Shown piece by piece: positions 1-5,639 of a stretch of DNA of 6,262 nt; position 1 is the stretch's first letter; each line of letters starts with the position of its first letter. Made by a program: the position numbers and the translations under genes. Below the pieces are notes generated by a model. It worked only from the letters and a program-made list of their open reading frames with translations. It had not been told where the DNA came from and did no database searches. Source of the DNA: an uncultured Bacteroidales bacterium (GTDB lineage Bacteria > Bacteroidota > Bacteroidia > Bacteroidales > UBA932); contig CAJOMY010000104.1 of assembly GCA_905235775.1 (NCBI GenBank), forward strand, positions 1-6,262, written 5' to 3'.

Positions 1-420
1 GACATCACTTTCTTCAACGAGCTGGTCTTCTTCACCACCGTGCGGTATGCGCCTGCAGCTGGGGTTTTCCCCGCCGCCGAGCCGCGCTACGCCTATTCCA
101 AAAAGGCGATCCTCGTGTCCGGCATCGCCAACGACGCCCCGCTGCGCGCCTTCTTGAGCGACACCTACAAGCTCGTGGACCGCTTCCGCTTCCCGGACCA
201 CCACCGCTACGCCTGGAAGGACATCAACCGCATCCAGAATGCCGTGCGCAAGCAGCCGACGGCGGCCGTCATCACCACGGAGAAGGACGCCCAGCGCCTG
301 CTGGACTGCGCAGGAATGCCACAGGCGCTCCTGGAGCGCCTGTTCATGATCCCGATCTCCGCCGAATTCCTCGTCGCTCAGGAACGGGACCTCTTCGCGG
401 ACTTCATCGCGACGGTATAA
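1..420 (+). CDS. lpxK: Tetraacyldisaccharide 4'-kinase (LpxK), C-terminal part, 5' end outside window
   Basis: LpxK phosphorylates the 4' position of the lipid A disaccharide precursor at the inner face of the cytoplasmic membrane, a late step of the Raetz pathway. The window holds the last 139 codons and a TAA stop; the reading frame is open to base 1, so the GTG at 40 is internal and not a start. Visible family features in order are FFTTVRY (residues 10-16 of the fragment), the segment ILVSGIA near residue 37, FPDHHRYAWKDI near residue 65, and the late ITTEKDAQRL motif near residue 92. The P-loop half of the kinase is upstream and cannot be judged. The family is usually about 320-370 aa, so roughly 40 percent is present. 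It converges on frr with 64 bases between the stops. The TTEKDA and FPDHH motifs make the assignment firm. Confidence 0.93.
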   Translation, partial: DITFFNELVFFTTVRYAPAAGVFPAAEPRYAYSKKAILVSGIANDAPLRAFLSDTYKLVDRFRFPDHHRYAWKDINRIQNAVRKQPTAAVITTEKDAQRLLDCAGMPQALLERLFMIPISAEFLVAQERDLFADFIATV

Positions 421-484
421 TATCTACGGAAATTACAAGGCGGTTACGCCCCCCCTGTTGCGGAAGAATATCATTTCCGAAGCG

Positions 485-1054
485 TCAGACGGTCATGATT
501 TCCTTTTCCTTGGCGGCGACGATTTCATCGACGCGCTTGACATTCTTGTCGGTGATCTTCTGCACCTCGGCCTCGGCCTCCTTCTCGGTGTCCTCGGACA
601 TGCCTTCGTTCTTCTGGGCCTTCTTGAGGAGCTCGATGCCGTCGCGGCGGGCGTTGCGGACCACGACCTTGGCGTTCTCGCCGGTGGTCCTGGCCTTCTT
701 GATGAGGTCCTTGCGGCGCTCCTCGGTCAGGGCCGGGACGGTGCAGCGGATGACCTCGCCGTTGTTGCTGGGGGTCAGCCCGAGGTTGGCGTCGATGATG
801 GCCTTCTCGATCTTGCCGATGAGGTTCTTCTCCCAGGGCTGCAGGGCCAGGGTCTTCACGTCCGGGGCGGAGATGGAGGCCACCTGGTGGAGCGGGGTGG
901 GGGTGCCGTAATAGTCGATGGTCACGCCGTTGAATATGGCGGGGTTGGCCTTGCCGACGCGGTAGGTCTTGAGGTCTTCCTCCAGGAAGTTGAGGGCTTC
1001 CTGCATCTTGCCGTCGGTCAGGTCGATGATTTCTTTTGCTCTGTCGGTCAACAT
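485..1054 (-). CDS. frr: Ribosome recycling factor
   Basis: Ribosome recycling factor works with EF-G to split the post-termination ribosome in the cytoplasm. The protein is 189 aa, close to the usual 185. It shows the two-domain RRF pattern: an N-terminal helix (1-29), the segment with TYRVGKANPAIFNG (30-43) and DYYGTPTPLHQVASI (47-61) leading into the beta/alpha domain II, VPALTEERRKDL (106-117), and VRNARRD (132-138), which contains the conserved arginines of the long helical bundle. The C-terminal helix ends with KEKEIMTV. The ATG at 1054 gives the expected N-terminus. It lies only 19 bases after the pyrH stop, so the two are probably co-transcribed from the pyrH promoter. The 19-base gap is A-rich on the coding strand and carries no clear Shine-Dalgarno site. 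No intrinsic terminator is seen after it. Confidence 0.97.
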   Translation of the reverse strand: MLTDRAKEIIDLTDGKMQEALNFLEEDLKTYRVGKANPAIFNGVTIDYYGTPTPLHQVASISAPDVKTLALQPWEKNLIGKIEKAIIDANLGLTPSNNGEVIRCTVPALTEERRKDLIKKARTTGENAKVVVRNARRDGIELLKKAQKNEGMSEDTEKEAEAEVQKITDKNVKRVDEIVAAKEKEIMTV

Positions 1055-1073
1055 ATCTTATTTCTTTTAGTTG

Positions 1074-1772
1074 CTATGCATGCACGAGGGTGCCGATTTT
1101 CTCTCCGTTGAGCAGGCGCGTCAGGTTGCCGTCCTGCTCGACGTTGAAGACGATGATGGGCACGGGCCCCTGCTCGCAGAGGGCGAAGGCGGTGATGTCC
1201 ATCACTTTAAGCTTGTCGGAGATGGCTTTCTCAAAAGTCAGCTCGTCGTAGCGCTTCGCGCTCGGGTCCTTCTCGGGATCGGCGGTATAGACGCCGTCCA
1301 CGCGGGTGCCCTTGAGCAGGGCGTCCGCCCCGATCTCGAGGGCGCGCAGCGCGGCGCCGGAGTCGGTGGTGAAGAAGGGATTGCCGGTGCCTCCGGCGAT
1401 GAGCGCGACGCCGCCGCGCTCCAGCACGGCCACGGCGTCCTCCTTCCGGTAGTAGTGCGCGATGGGGGTCATCGGGGTGGCGGTGAAGACTTCCGCTTCC
1501 ACGCCCAGGCTGCGGACGGCTCCGGCGATGGCCAGCGCGTTCATCACCGTGGCCAGCATGCCCATGCGGTCGCCCGTGATGCGGTCGAAGCCCTTGCCCA
1601 TGCCCTGCAGGCCGCGGAAGAAGTTGCCGCCGCCGTTCACGACAGCCACCTGGTGGCCGGCCCGGACGGCCTCCACAATCTCCCGGGCATAACGGACGAG
1701 GTATTTCTCGTCGATTCCCTTGCCGGCGGGGCCTCCCAGGGATTCGCCGCTCAACTTCAGCAAAACTCTCAT
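1074..1772 (-). CDS. pyrH: UMP kinase (uridylate kinase)
   Basis: PyrH converts UMP and ATP to UDP and ADP in pyrimidine nucleotide synthesis. It belongs to the amino acid kinase fold and is normally a hexamer controlled by GTP and UTP. The 232 aa protein carries the family's landmarks in order: KLSGES (6-11), VVNGGGNFFRG (44-54), GDRMGMLATVMNAL (67-80), GGTGNPFFTTDSGA (127-140) for UMP and phosphate binding, GVYTADP (160-166), and KVMDITAFAL (189-198). The start is well fixed: an in-frame TAA lies at 1800-1802 on this strand and no ATG, GTG or TTG falls between it and the chosen ATG. It is the first gene of a pyrH-frr pair and runs divergently from the sdhC-like gene. A TAnnTTTG box at 1795-1802 would give a leader of roughly 18 bases. 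Confidence 0.97.
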   Translation of the reverse strand: MRVLLKLSGESLGGPAGKGIDEKYLVRYAREIVEAVRAGHQVAVVNGGGNFFRGLQGMGKGFDRITGDRMGMLATVMNALAIAGAVRSLGVEAEVFTATPMTPIAHYYRKEDAVAVLERGGVALIAGGTGNPFFTTDSGAALRALEIGADALLKGTRVDGVYTADPEKDPSAKRYDELTFEKAISDKLKVMDITAFALCEQGPVPIIVFNVEQDGNLTRLLNGEKIGTLVHA

Positions 1773-1794
1773 GACAATGATGTGTAATGGAAAA

Positions 1795-1826
1795 CAAATT
1801 TATTTGAAAATTATGAAACTTGCAAG
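1795..1826 (-). promoter_or_regulatory. Predicted pyrH-frr promoter (Bacteroidota type)
   Basis: On the minus strand TAAATTTG (1802 to 1795) matches the Bacteroidota -7 consensus TAnnTTTG in all fixed positions. A CTTG (1826 to 1823) lies 20 bases upstream, a 3 of 4 match to the -33 TTTG. The start of transcription would fall near 1790, about 18 bases before the pyrH ATG. The spacer overlaps that of the opposing promoter. Prediction from pattern only. Confidence 0.6.
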
Positions 1827-1842
1827 ATTCGGGCTATATTTG
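1812..1842 (+). promoter_or_regulatory. Predicted promoter of the sdhC-like gene
   Basis: TATATTTG at 1835-1842 matches the -7 consensus TAnnTTTG. TATG at 1812-1815, exactly 19 bases upstream, matches the -33 TTTG at 3 of 4 positions. The transcript would start near 1847, leaving a leader of about 25 bases before the ATG at 1872. The element interleaves with the divergent pyrH promoter. Confidence 0.6.
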
Positions 1843-1871
1843 CAGTCCAGACCAGCATTAATTCAAACGCG

Positions 1872-2609
1872 ATGTTTATTTTCAACTCCTCTATCGGCAA
1901 GAAATTCATCCAGGCGGTGAGTGGCGCCTTTCTGATCCTGTTCCTCCTCCTGCACGGTACGATCAACTTCTTTTCCGTCATCGACACCTTCACCGGCAAA
2001 TTCGGCCTTGTGGCCGGCGACGAAGCGCTTTTCAGCAAGGGTGACGGCCTCTTCAAGCTTGGCTGCGACTTCATGTCCACGCCCATCATCTCCATCATGG
2101 TGCCGATCCTGGCCCTCGGTTTCGTGGTACACATCTGCTACGGCTGCTGGCTGACCTGGCAGAACATCCGCGCCCGCGGCGGCTGGCAGCGTTATGAAGT
2201 CTCCAGCAAGGCGGCTACGGACTCCTGGTCCGCCAAGAACATGCTCGTGCTCGGTATCATGATCCTGGGCCTGCTGGCCTTCCACCTGACCCACTTCTGG
2301 GCCAAGATGCAGCTTCCTGAGATGTTCGGGGTCGGTATGTACGAGAACAACCCGTACTGCCTGCTGGTCACGACCTTCGGCCAGTGGTGGGTCCTTGCCT
2401 TCTACGTGGTCTGGTTCGTCGCCATCTGGTTCCACCTCGTGCATGGCTTCTGGAGCATGTTCCAGACGGTGGGCTGGAACGGCAAGACCTGGTTCAACCG
2501 CCTGAAAGTCATCGGCGTGATTGTTGCGACCCTGATCGTGGTGCTCTTCCTGGCCACGGCGGTCAACGGATTCTACCAGGCCCATTGGGGCTGGGGCGCC
2601 ACGCTGTAG
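1872..2609 (+). CDS. sdhC: Succinate dehydrogenase/fumarate reductase cytochrome b subunit, b558 family
   Basis: This is the membrane anchor that binds heme and quinone for a fumarate reductase or succinate dehydrogenase (complex II), passing electrons between menaquinone and the catalytic subunits. The protein is 245 aa with five hydrophobic segments near residues 12-34, 73-95, 122-143, 172-194 and 211-233. Histidines lie in the first four: H28, H87, H138/H141 and H188/H191, the pattern expected for two heme b groups as in the diheme Wolinella-type enzymes. Bacteroides-type signatures include FNSSIGKK at the N-terminus, WLTWQNIRARG (93-103), SAKNMLVLG (120-128) and WFHLVHGFWSMFQTVGWNGK (186-205). 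The loop after helix 1 (about 38-70) looks somewhat long. In Bacteroides the flavoprotein (frdA) and iron-sulfur (frdB) genes normally follow directly; here rplM follows instead. The symbol frdC would serve equally well, as the direction of catalysis cannot be read from this subunit. Confidence 0.93.
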   Translation: MFIFNSSIGKKFIQAVSGAFLILFLLLHGTINFFSVIDTFTGKFGLVAGDEALFSKGDGLFKLGCDFMSTPIISIMVPILALGFVVHICYGCWLTWQNIRARGGWQRYEVSSKAATDSWSAKNMLVLGIMILGLLAFHLTHFWAKMQLPEMFGVGMYENNPYCLLVTTFGQWWVLAFYVVWFVAIWFHLVHGFWSMFQTVGWNGKTWFNRLKVIGVIVATLIVVLFLATAVNGFYQAHWGWGATL

Positions 2610-2617
2610 CGGTCCTG

Positions 2618-2648
2618 TTTGTTTTTTCAGAATAATTCCTTACCTTTG
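2618..2648 (+). promoter_or_regulatory. Predicted promoter of the rplM-rpsI-rpsB-tsf cluster
   Basis: TTTG at 2618-2621 and TACCTTTG at 2641-2648 are separated by exactly 19 bases, a full match to the Bacteroidota consensus in both boxes. It is the best promoter in the window, as expected for a highly expressed ribosomal protein operon. Transcription should start near 2653, giving an rplM leader of about 50 bases. The last base of the -7 box is also the first base of the hairpin at 2648-2674. Confidence 0.8.
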
Positions 2649-2681
2649 CGGTCCCTATTTTGTGTAGGGATCGCAATTTTT
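2648..2681 (+). terminator. Probable intrinsic terminator of sdhC, overlapping the rplM promoter
   Basis: GCGGTCCCTA (2648-2657) pairs with TAGGGATCGC (2665-2674): ten pairs, one of them G-U, around a seven-base loop. Two A and five T (2677-2681) follow, as in an intrinsic terminator. A transcript reading through from sdhC would contain the whole hairpin. One starting at the rplM promoter (about 2653) would lack the outer half of the left arm and could form only about five pairs at its 5' end. It might instead be an rplM leader element. Confidence 0.6.
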
Positions 2682-2705
2682 ATTAACTAATTAAAGATCA
2701 AGACA

Positions 2706-3158
2706 GTGGACACACAAAGCTACAAAACCGTCTCGCTCAACAAAGCGACGGTAGACAAGAAGTGGGTTGTCATTGACGCGACTGATCTCGCTCTTGGTCG
2801 TCTCGCCTCCCGCGTGGCGCTTGTCCTTCGTGGCAAGAACAAGCCGGGCTACACCCCGCACGTGGACTGCGGTGACAACGTCATCGTGGTCAATGCGGAG
2901 AAGGTCTCCCTCAGCGGCAAGAAGATGACCGACCGGGTTTACACCCGCTACACCGGCTATCCCGGCGGACAGCGGTTCACTACCCCGCGCGAAATCCTCG
3001 CCAAGCGGCCCACCGAGCTCGTCCGGAGAGCAGTCAAGGGTATGCTCCCGAAGACGCGTCTGGGTGCCGACCTCCTGGGTAACCTGTTCATCTACGCAGG
3101 CCCGGAGCACCCGCACCAGGCACAGAACCCGAAAGTAATCAAGTTGGACGAAATTTAA
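2706..3158 (+). CDS. rplM: 50S ribosomal protein L13 (uL13)
   Basis: L13 is an early-assembling large-subunit protein that binds 23S rRNA. The 150 aa product has the expected Bacteroidota N-terminus MDTQSYKT, then WVVIDATDLALGRLAS (20-35), PHVDCGDNVIVVNAEKV (51-67), YTGYPGGQR (82-90), the family signature around VKGMLPKTRLG (110-120), and YAGPEHPHQAQ (130-140). The start is a GTG: the frame upstream closes with TAA at 2688-2690, no ATG lies between, and the GTG gives exactly the family N-terminus. It is the first gene of a cluster with rpsI, whose start is 9 bases after this stop; rplM-rpsI is a near-universal pair. The upstream leader is AT-rich without a clear Shine-Dalgarno site. Confidence 0.97.
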   Translation: MDTQSYKTVSLNKATVDKKWVVIDATDLALGRLASRVALVLRGKNKPGYTPHVDCGDNVIVVNAEKVSLSGKKMTDRVYTRYTGYPGGQRFTTPREILAKRPTELVRRAVKGMLPKTRLGADLLGNLFIYAGPEHPHQAQNPKVIKLDEI

Positions 3159-3167
3159 ACAGAGCAA

Positions 3168-3557
3168 ATGGAACAGACACACGCCCTTGGAAGACGTAAA
3201 GCAGCTGTCGCTCGCGTTTATCTCACTCCCGGTGCCGGCAACGTCACGGTCAACGGCCGCCCTCTCGAGACCTATTTCGCGCTCGAGTCCCTCCGTTACA
3301 TCGTGAACCAGCCGTTCGAAGTCACCTCGACCCTCGGCCAGTTTGACGTGAAGGTCACCGTCCTCGGCGGTGGCGTCAAAGGTCAGGCTGAAGCCATCCG
3401 TCTGGGTATCGCCCGCGCCCTGAGCGAGTTGGACCGTGAAGCATATCGCTCTGCACTGAAGGCCGCCGGTTTCCTCACCCGCGATGCACGCGAGGTCGAG
3501 CGCAAGAAGCCGGGCCAGCCGGGTGCACGCCGCCGCTTCCAGTTCAGTAAACGTTAG
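3168..3557 (+). CDS. rpsI: 30S ribosomal protein S9 (uS9)
   Basis: S9 is a small-subunit head protein whose C-terminal tail reaches the P-site tRNA. The 129 aa length is normal. Visible landmarks are ALGRRKAAVARVYL (6-19), the segment GGGVKGQAEAIRLGIARAL (67-85) that forms the family signature, GFLTRDAREVERKKPG (101-116), and the invariant basic end RRRFQFSKR (121-129) with its final Ser-Lys-Arg. It follows rplM with 9 bases between, so translation of the two is probably linked. The ATG at 3168 is preceded by a purine-rich stretch with no strong Shine-Dalgarno site. The next gene, rpsB, is 180 bases away behind a structured spacer. Confidence 0.98.
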   Translation: MEQTHALGRRKAAVARVYLTPGAGNVTVNGRPLETYFALESLRYIVNQPFEVTSTLGQFDVKVTVLGGGVKGQAEAIRLGIARALSELDREAYRSALKAAGFLTRDAREVERKKPGQPGARRRFQFSKR

Positions 3558-3561
3558 TTAC

Positions 3562-3737
3562 TGCCCGTTTTACGGCACAGCCGCGGTTCCAAACTTCCGG
3601 TGTCCGGGAGGACCGAGATGGGAAGTTGCCGCGCTGCGGAAAAGGTCGGAGACCGGACCCGCTCCGCTACTCCGCCTTGAAGAAAAGAGACCCCGCACCC
3701 GGGGACAGTTTAAAAACAGAAAACAAAGACAAACACA
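3562..3737 (+). promoter_or_regulatory. Structured leader upstream of rpsB, candidate cis-regulatory RNA
   Basis: No gene and no TAnnTTTG box is seen in the 180 bases between rpsI and rpsB. The RNA can form a row of hairpins. A small one spans 3562-3577. A long one spans 3578-3636: the outer stem pairs 3578-3586 with 3629-3636 (one bulged C), an inner stem pairs AACTTCC (3592-3598) with GGAAGTT (3621-3627), and GTCC (3602-3605) pairs with GGAC (3610-3613) around a GGGA loop of GNRA type. A third pairs 3642-3651 with 3670-3678 (nine pairs, one bulged U) and is capped by CGGA/TCCG. A fourth is CCCCG/CGGGG at 3691-3704. There is no T tract, so it is not a terminator. An A-rich, probably open stretch (3712-3737) leads to the start codon. 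Autoregulation by S2 is an inference; a processing site is the alternative. Confidence 0.5.
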
Positions 3738-4553
3738 ATGTCACGTACAAATTTCCAGGAATTGCTTGATGCAGGCGTCCACTTCGGCCACCTGGCCCGT
3801 AAGTGGAACCCCAAGATGGCTCCCTACATCTTCGATCAGAAGAACGGAATCCACATCATCGACCTGCACAAGACCATCGGCAAGATCGATGAGGCTGCCG
3901 ACGAGATGAAGCAGCTGGCCAAGTCCGGCCGCAAGATCCTCTTCGTCGCCACCAAGAAGCAGGCCAAGGATCTCGTCAAGGAAAAGGCCACCGCGGTCAA
4001 CATGCCCTCCATCACGGAGCGCTGGGCCGGCGGCATGCTGACCAACTTCCCGACGATCCGCAAGGCCGTCAAGAAAATGTCCACCATCGACAAGATGAAA
4101 GAGGACGGCACCTTCGACAAGCTCGCCAAGCGTGAGCGTCTGCAGGTTGACCGCCAGCGCGCCAAGCTCGAGAAGAACCTCGGCTCGATCCGCGACATGT
4201 CCCGCCTTCCTTCCGCCCTGTTCGTCATCGACGTCCAGAAGGAAGCCAACGCCGTCAAGGAGGCCAACCGCCTCAACATCCCGGTATTCGCAATGGTTGA
4301 TACTTGTTGCGATCCCACCCCGATTGATTATGTGATACCGGCCAACGACGACGCGACGAAGTCCATCGAATGCGTGCTGAACGTCCTCTGCGCCGCCATC
4401 CAGGAAGGCCTCGACGAGCGCAAGCTCGAAAAGGACAAGGAGGCGGTCGAGGAGAACGCGGCGGAAGAGGGCGCCAAGCCCGCCGCCGCCCGCAAGCTCC
4501 GCGCCCGCAAGGGCGGCAAGGACGCCGAAGAGAAGGCTGAGGCAGCCGAATAA
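3738..4553 (+). CDS. rpsB: 30S ribosomal protein S2 (uS2)
   Basis: S2 joins the small subunit late and sits at the mRNA exit side near S1. The 271 aa protein begins MSRTNFQELLDAGVHFGH (1-18), the standard N-terminus, followed by KWNPKMAPYIF (22-32), IHIIDLHKT (38-46), ILFVATKKQAKD (67-78), ERWAGGMLTNFPTIRKAV (94-111), LPSALFVIDVQKEANAVKEA (157-176), and IPVFAMVDTCCDPTPIDYVI (181-200) with PANDDATKSI (201-210). The core ends near residue 225. The remaining 45 or so residues are a charged, low-complexity tail rich in Glu, Ala, Lys and Arg, an end that varies among S2 proteins. The start lies behind an A-rich stretch with no Shine-Dalgarno site. It is the third gene of the cluster, and rpsB-tsf is a very widely conserved pair. 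Confidence 0.98.
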   Translation: MSRTNFQELLDAGVHFGHLARKWNPKMAPYIFDQKNGIHIIDLHKTIGKIDEAADEMKQLAKSGRKILFVATKKQAKDLVKEKATAVNMPSITERWAGGMLTNFPTIRKAVKKMSTIDKMKEDGTFDKLAKRERLQVDRQRAKLEKNLGSIRDMSRLPSALFVIDVQKEANAVKEANRLNIPVFAMVDTCCDPTPIDYVIPANDDATKSIECVLNVLCAAIQEGLDERKLEKDKEAVEENAAEEGAKPAAARKLRARKGGKDAEEKAEAAE

Positions 4554-4574
4554 GTTTATCCATTTGTAATACAT

Positions 4575-4600
4575 GTCATCCCCGGCGCGACCGGGGATCT
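4575..4600. repeat. Palindromic intergenic repeat between rpsB and tsf (copy A)
   Basis: GTCATCCCCGG leads into a perfect inverted repeat, ATCCCCGG (4578-4585) and CCGGGGAT (4591-4598), with the five-base loop CGCGA. No T tract follows, and the arm ends 17 bases before the tsf start codon, so it is unlikely to end transcription. The first ten bases (4575-4584) recur at 5617-5626 and, with two changes, at 5640-5649. It resembles the REP-like GTCAT...CCGG...ATCT palindromes scattered between genes in many bacteria. It might protect or trim the rpsB-tsf message. Confidence 0.65.
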
Positions 4601-4615
4601 CAAAAACAGAAGAAT

Positions 4616-5611
4616 ATGGCAATTACTGCAGCAGATGTAATGAAACTCCGGAAGATGACTTCCGCCGGCATGATGGACTGCAAGAAGGCCCTTGAGGAAG
4701 CCAACGGCGACTTCGACAAGGCCATCGGCATCATCCGCGAGAAGGGCAAGCTCGTGGCCGCCAAGCGCGCTGACCGCGAGACTTCCGAGGGTGCGGTGAA
4801 GGCCCGCGTGGCCGGCGGCAAGGCGATCCTCGTCTGCCTCGGCTGCGAGACCGACTTCGTGTCCCGCAATTCCGACTTCCAGGATCTCGCCAACGCGATC
4901 GCCGACGTGGCCATCGCGAACTGCCCGGCCGACATCGAAGGCCTGAAGGCCTGCAAGATGGCGGACGGCTATACTGTCGAGGAGGCCGTTGAGGCCCAGA
5001 CCGGCAAGACCGGCGAGAAGCACGTCCTCGCTTACTATGCGATCGTGGAGGCTCCCTTCGTGGCCGAGTACATCCACACGCTGAACGGCAAGCTCGGCGC
5101 CCTCGTGGGCTTCAACAAGGAGGTCCCTGCGGAGCTCGCCAAGGGTATCGTGATGCAGGTCGCATCCATGAACCCCGTGGCCATCTCCCCCGACGACTGC
5201 CCGGCCGAGGTGCTCGAGAACGAAAAGAAGATCGCGATCGAGAAGACCAAGGAAGAGCAGGTCCAGAAGGCCGTTGACTCCGCCCTCAAGAAGGCCGGCA
5301 TCAACCCCGCCCACGTGGACAGCGAGGACCACATCGAGTCCAATACCGCCAAGGGCTGGATCACCCCGGAGCAGGCCGACAAGGCCCGCGAGATCATCAA
5401 GACCGTCAGCGCCGAGAAAGCCGCGAACCTCCCCGCCCAGATGGTCGAGAACATCGCCAACGGCCGTGTCCAGAAGTTCCTCAAGGAGAACACCCTGATG
5501 GAGCAGGAGTACCAGATGGCCGACGACAAGTCCACCGTCGCCCAGGCGCTCGCCGCCTTCGACAAGGACGCCAAGGTCGTCGCCACCAAGCGCTTCTCCC
5601 TGAACGACTAA
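4616..5611 (+). CDS. tsf: Translation elongation factor Ts
   Basis: EF-Ts recharges EF-Tu by driving GDP release. The 331 aa length is longer than the E. coli protein (283 aa) and fits the Bacteroidota form. The N-terminal UBA-like domain (about 1-55) contains VMKLRKMTSAGMMDCKKALE (8-27), the EF-Ts signature, and FDKAIGIIREKG (33-44). The core has CETDFVSRNSDFQDLA (77-92), where the TDFV contact with EF-Tu lies at 79-82, and HTLNGKLGALVGFNKE further on. Later come IVMQVASMNP and a C-terminal segment with VQKFLKENTLMEQEY. It follows rpsB by 62 bases that hold a palindromic repeat, and it ends the cluster before a strong terminator. A weak purine motif (AGAAG) precedes the ATG. Confidence 0.98.
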   Translation: MAITAADVMKLRKMTSAGMMDCKKALEEANGDFDKAIGIIREKGKLVAAKRADRETSEGAVKARVAGGKAILVCLGCETDFVSRNSDFQDLANAIADVAIANCPADIEGLKACKMADGYTVEEAVEAQTGKTGEKHVLAYYAIVEAPFVAEYIHTLNGKLGALVGFNKEVPAELAKGIVMQVASMNPVAISPDDCPAEVLENEKKIAIEKTKEEQVQKAVDSALKKAGINPAHVDSEDHIESNTAKGWITPEQADKAREIIKTVSAEKAANLPAQMVENIANGRVQKFLKENTLMEQEYQMADDKSTVAQALAAFDKDAKVVATKRFSLND

Positions 5612-5616
5612 TTCCC

Positions 5617-5632
5617 GTCATCCCCGACCTGA
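5617..5632. repeat. Truncated copy of the palindromic repeat (copy B1)
   Basis: GTCATCCCCG (5617-5626) is identical to the start of copy A at 4575-4584, but the returning arm is missing: the sequence breaks into ACCTGACTTCAG. It looks like the left half of one palindrome directly followed by copy B2. Confidence 0.5.
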
Positions 5633-5639
5633 CTTCAGT

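Noticed and set aside
421..484. Possible shared terminator between convergent lpxK and frr
   Set aside because: CGGAAAT (427-433) can pair with ATTTCCG (473-479) and GGCG with CGCC inside it (439-450), but the large loop is 39 bases and neither strand has a T tract. Too weak to call.
458..1111. Long plus-strand open frame opposite frr
   Set aside because: It lies antisense to a clearly conserved gene. Its runs of Leu, Gly, Val and Asp are what codon bias in GC-rich genes produces on the other strand.
1071..1787. Plus-strand open frame of 238 codons opposite pyrH
   Set aside because: It mirrors pyrH almost end to end, is His/Gly/Ala-rich and has no family motif. It is a shadow of the real gene.
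1863..2585. Minus-strand open frame opposite the cytochrome b gene
   Set aside because: It is rich in His, Asp, Glu and Gln with no recognisable domain, while the plus strand encodes a five-helix heme protein with family motifs throughout.
3484..3909. Plus-strand open frame running through the rpsI-rpsB spacer
   Set aside because: It overlaps both ribosomal genes in another frame and has no family resemblance. The spacer is better read as structured RNA.
4575..4600. rpsB terminator
   Set aside because: The stem is strong, but no T tract follows and tsf begins 17 bases later with no promoter box between. A repeat element fits better.
3741..5332. Two long minus-strand open frames opposite rpsB and tsf
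   Set aside because: Both are antisense shadows of genes with full-length conserved products. Their first codons run through the palindromic repeat.
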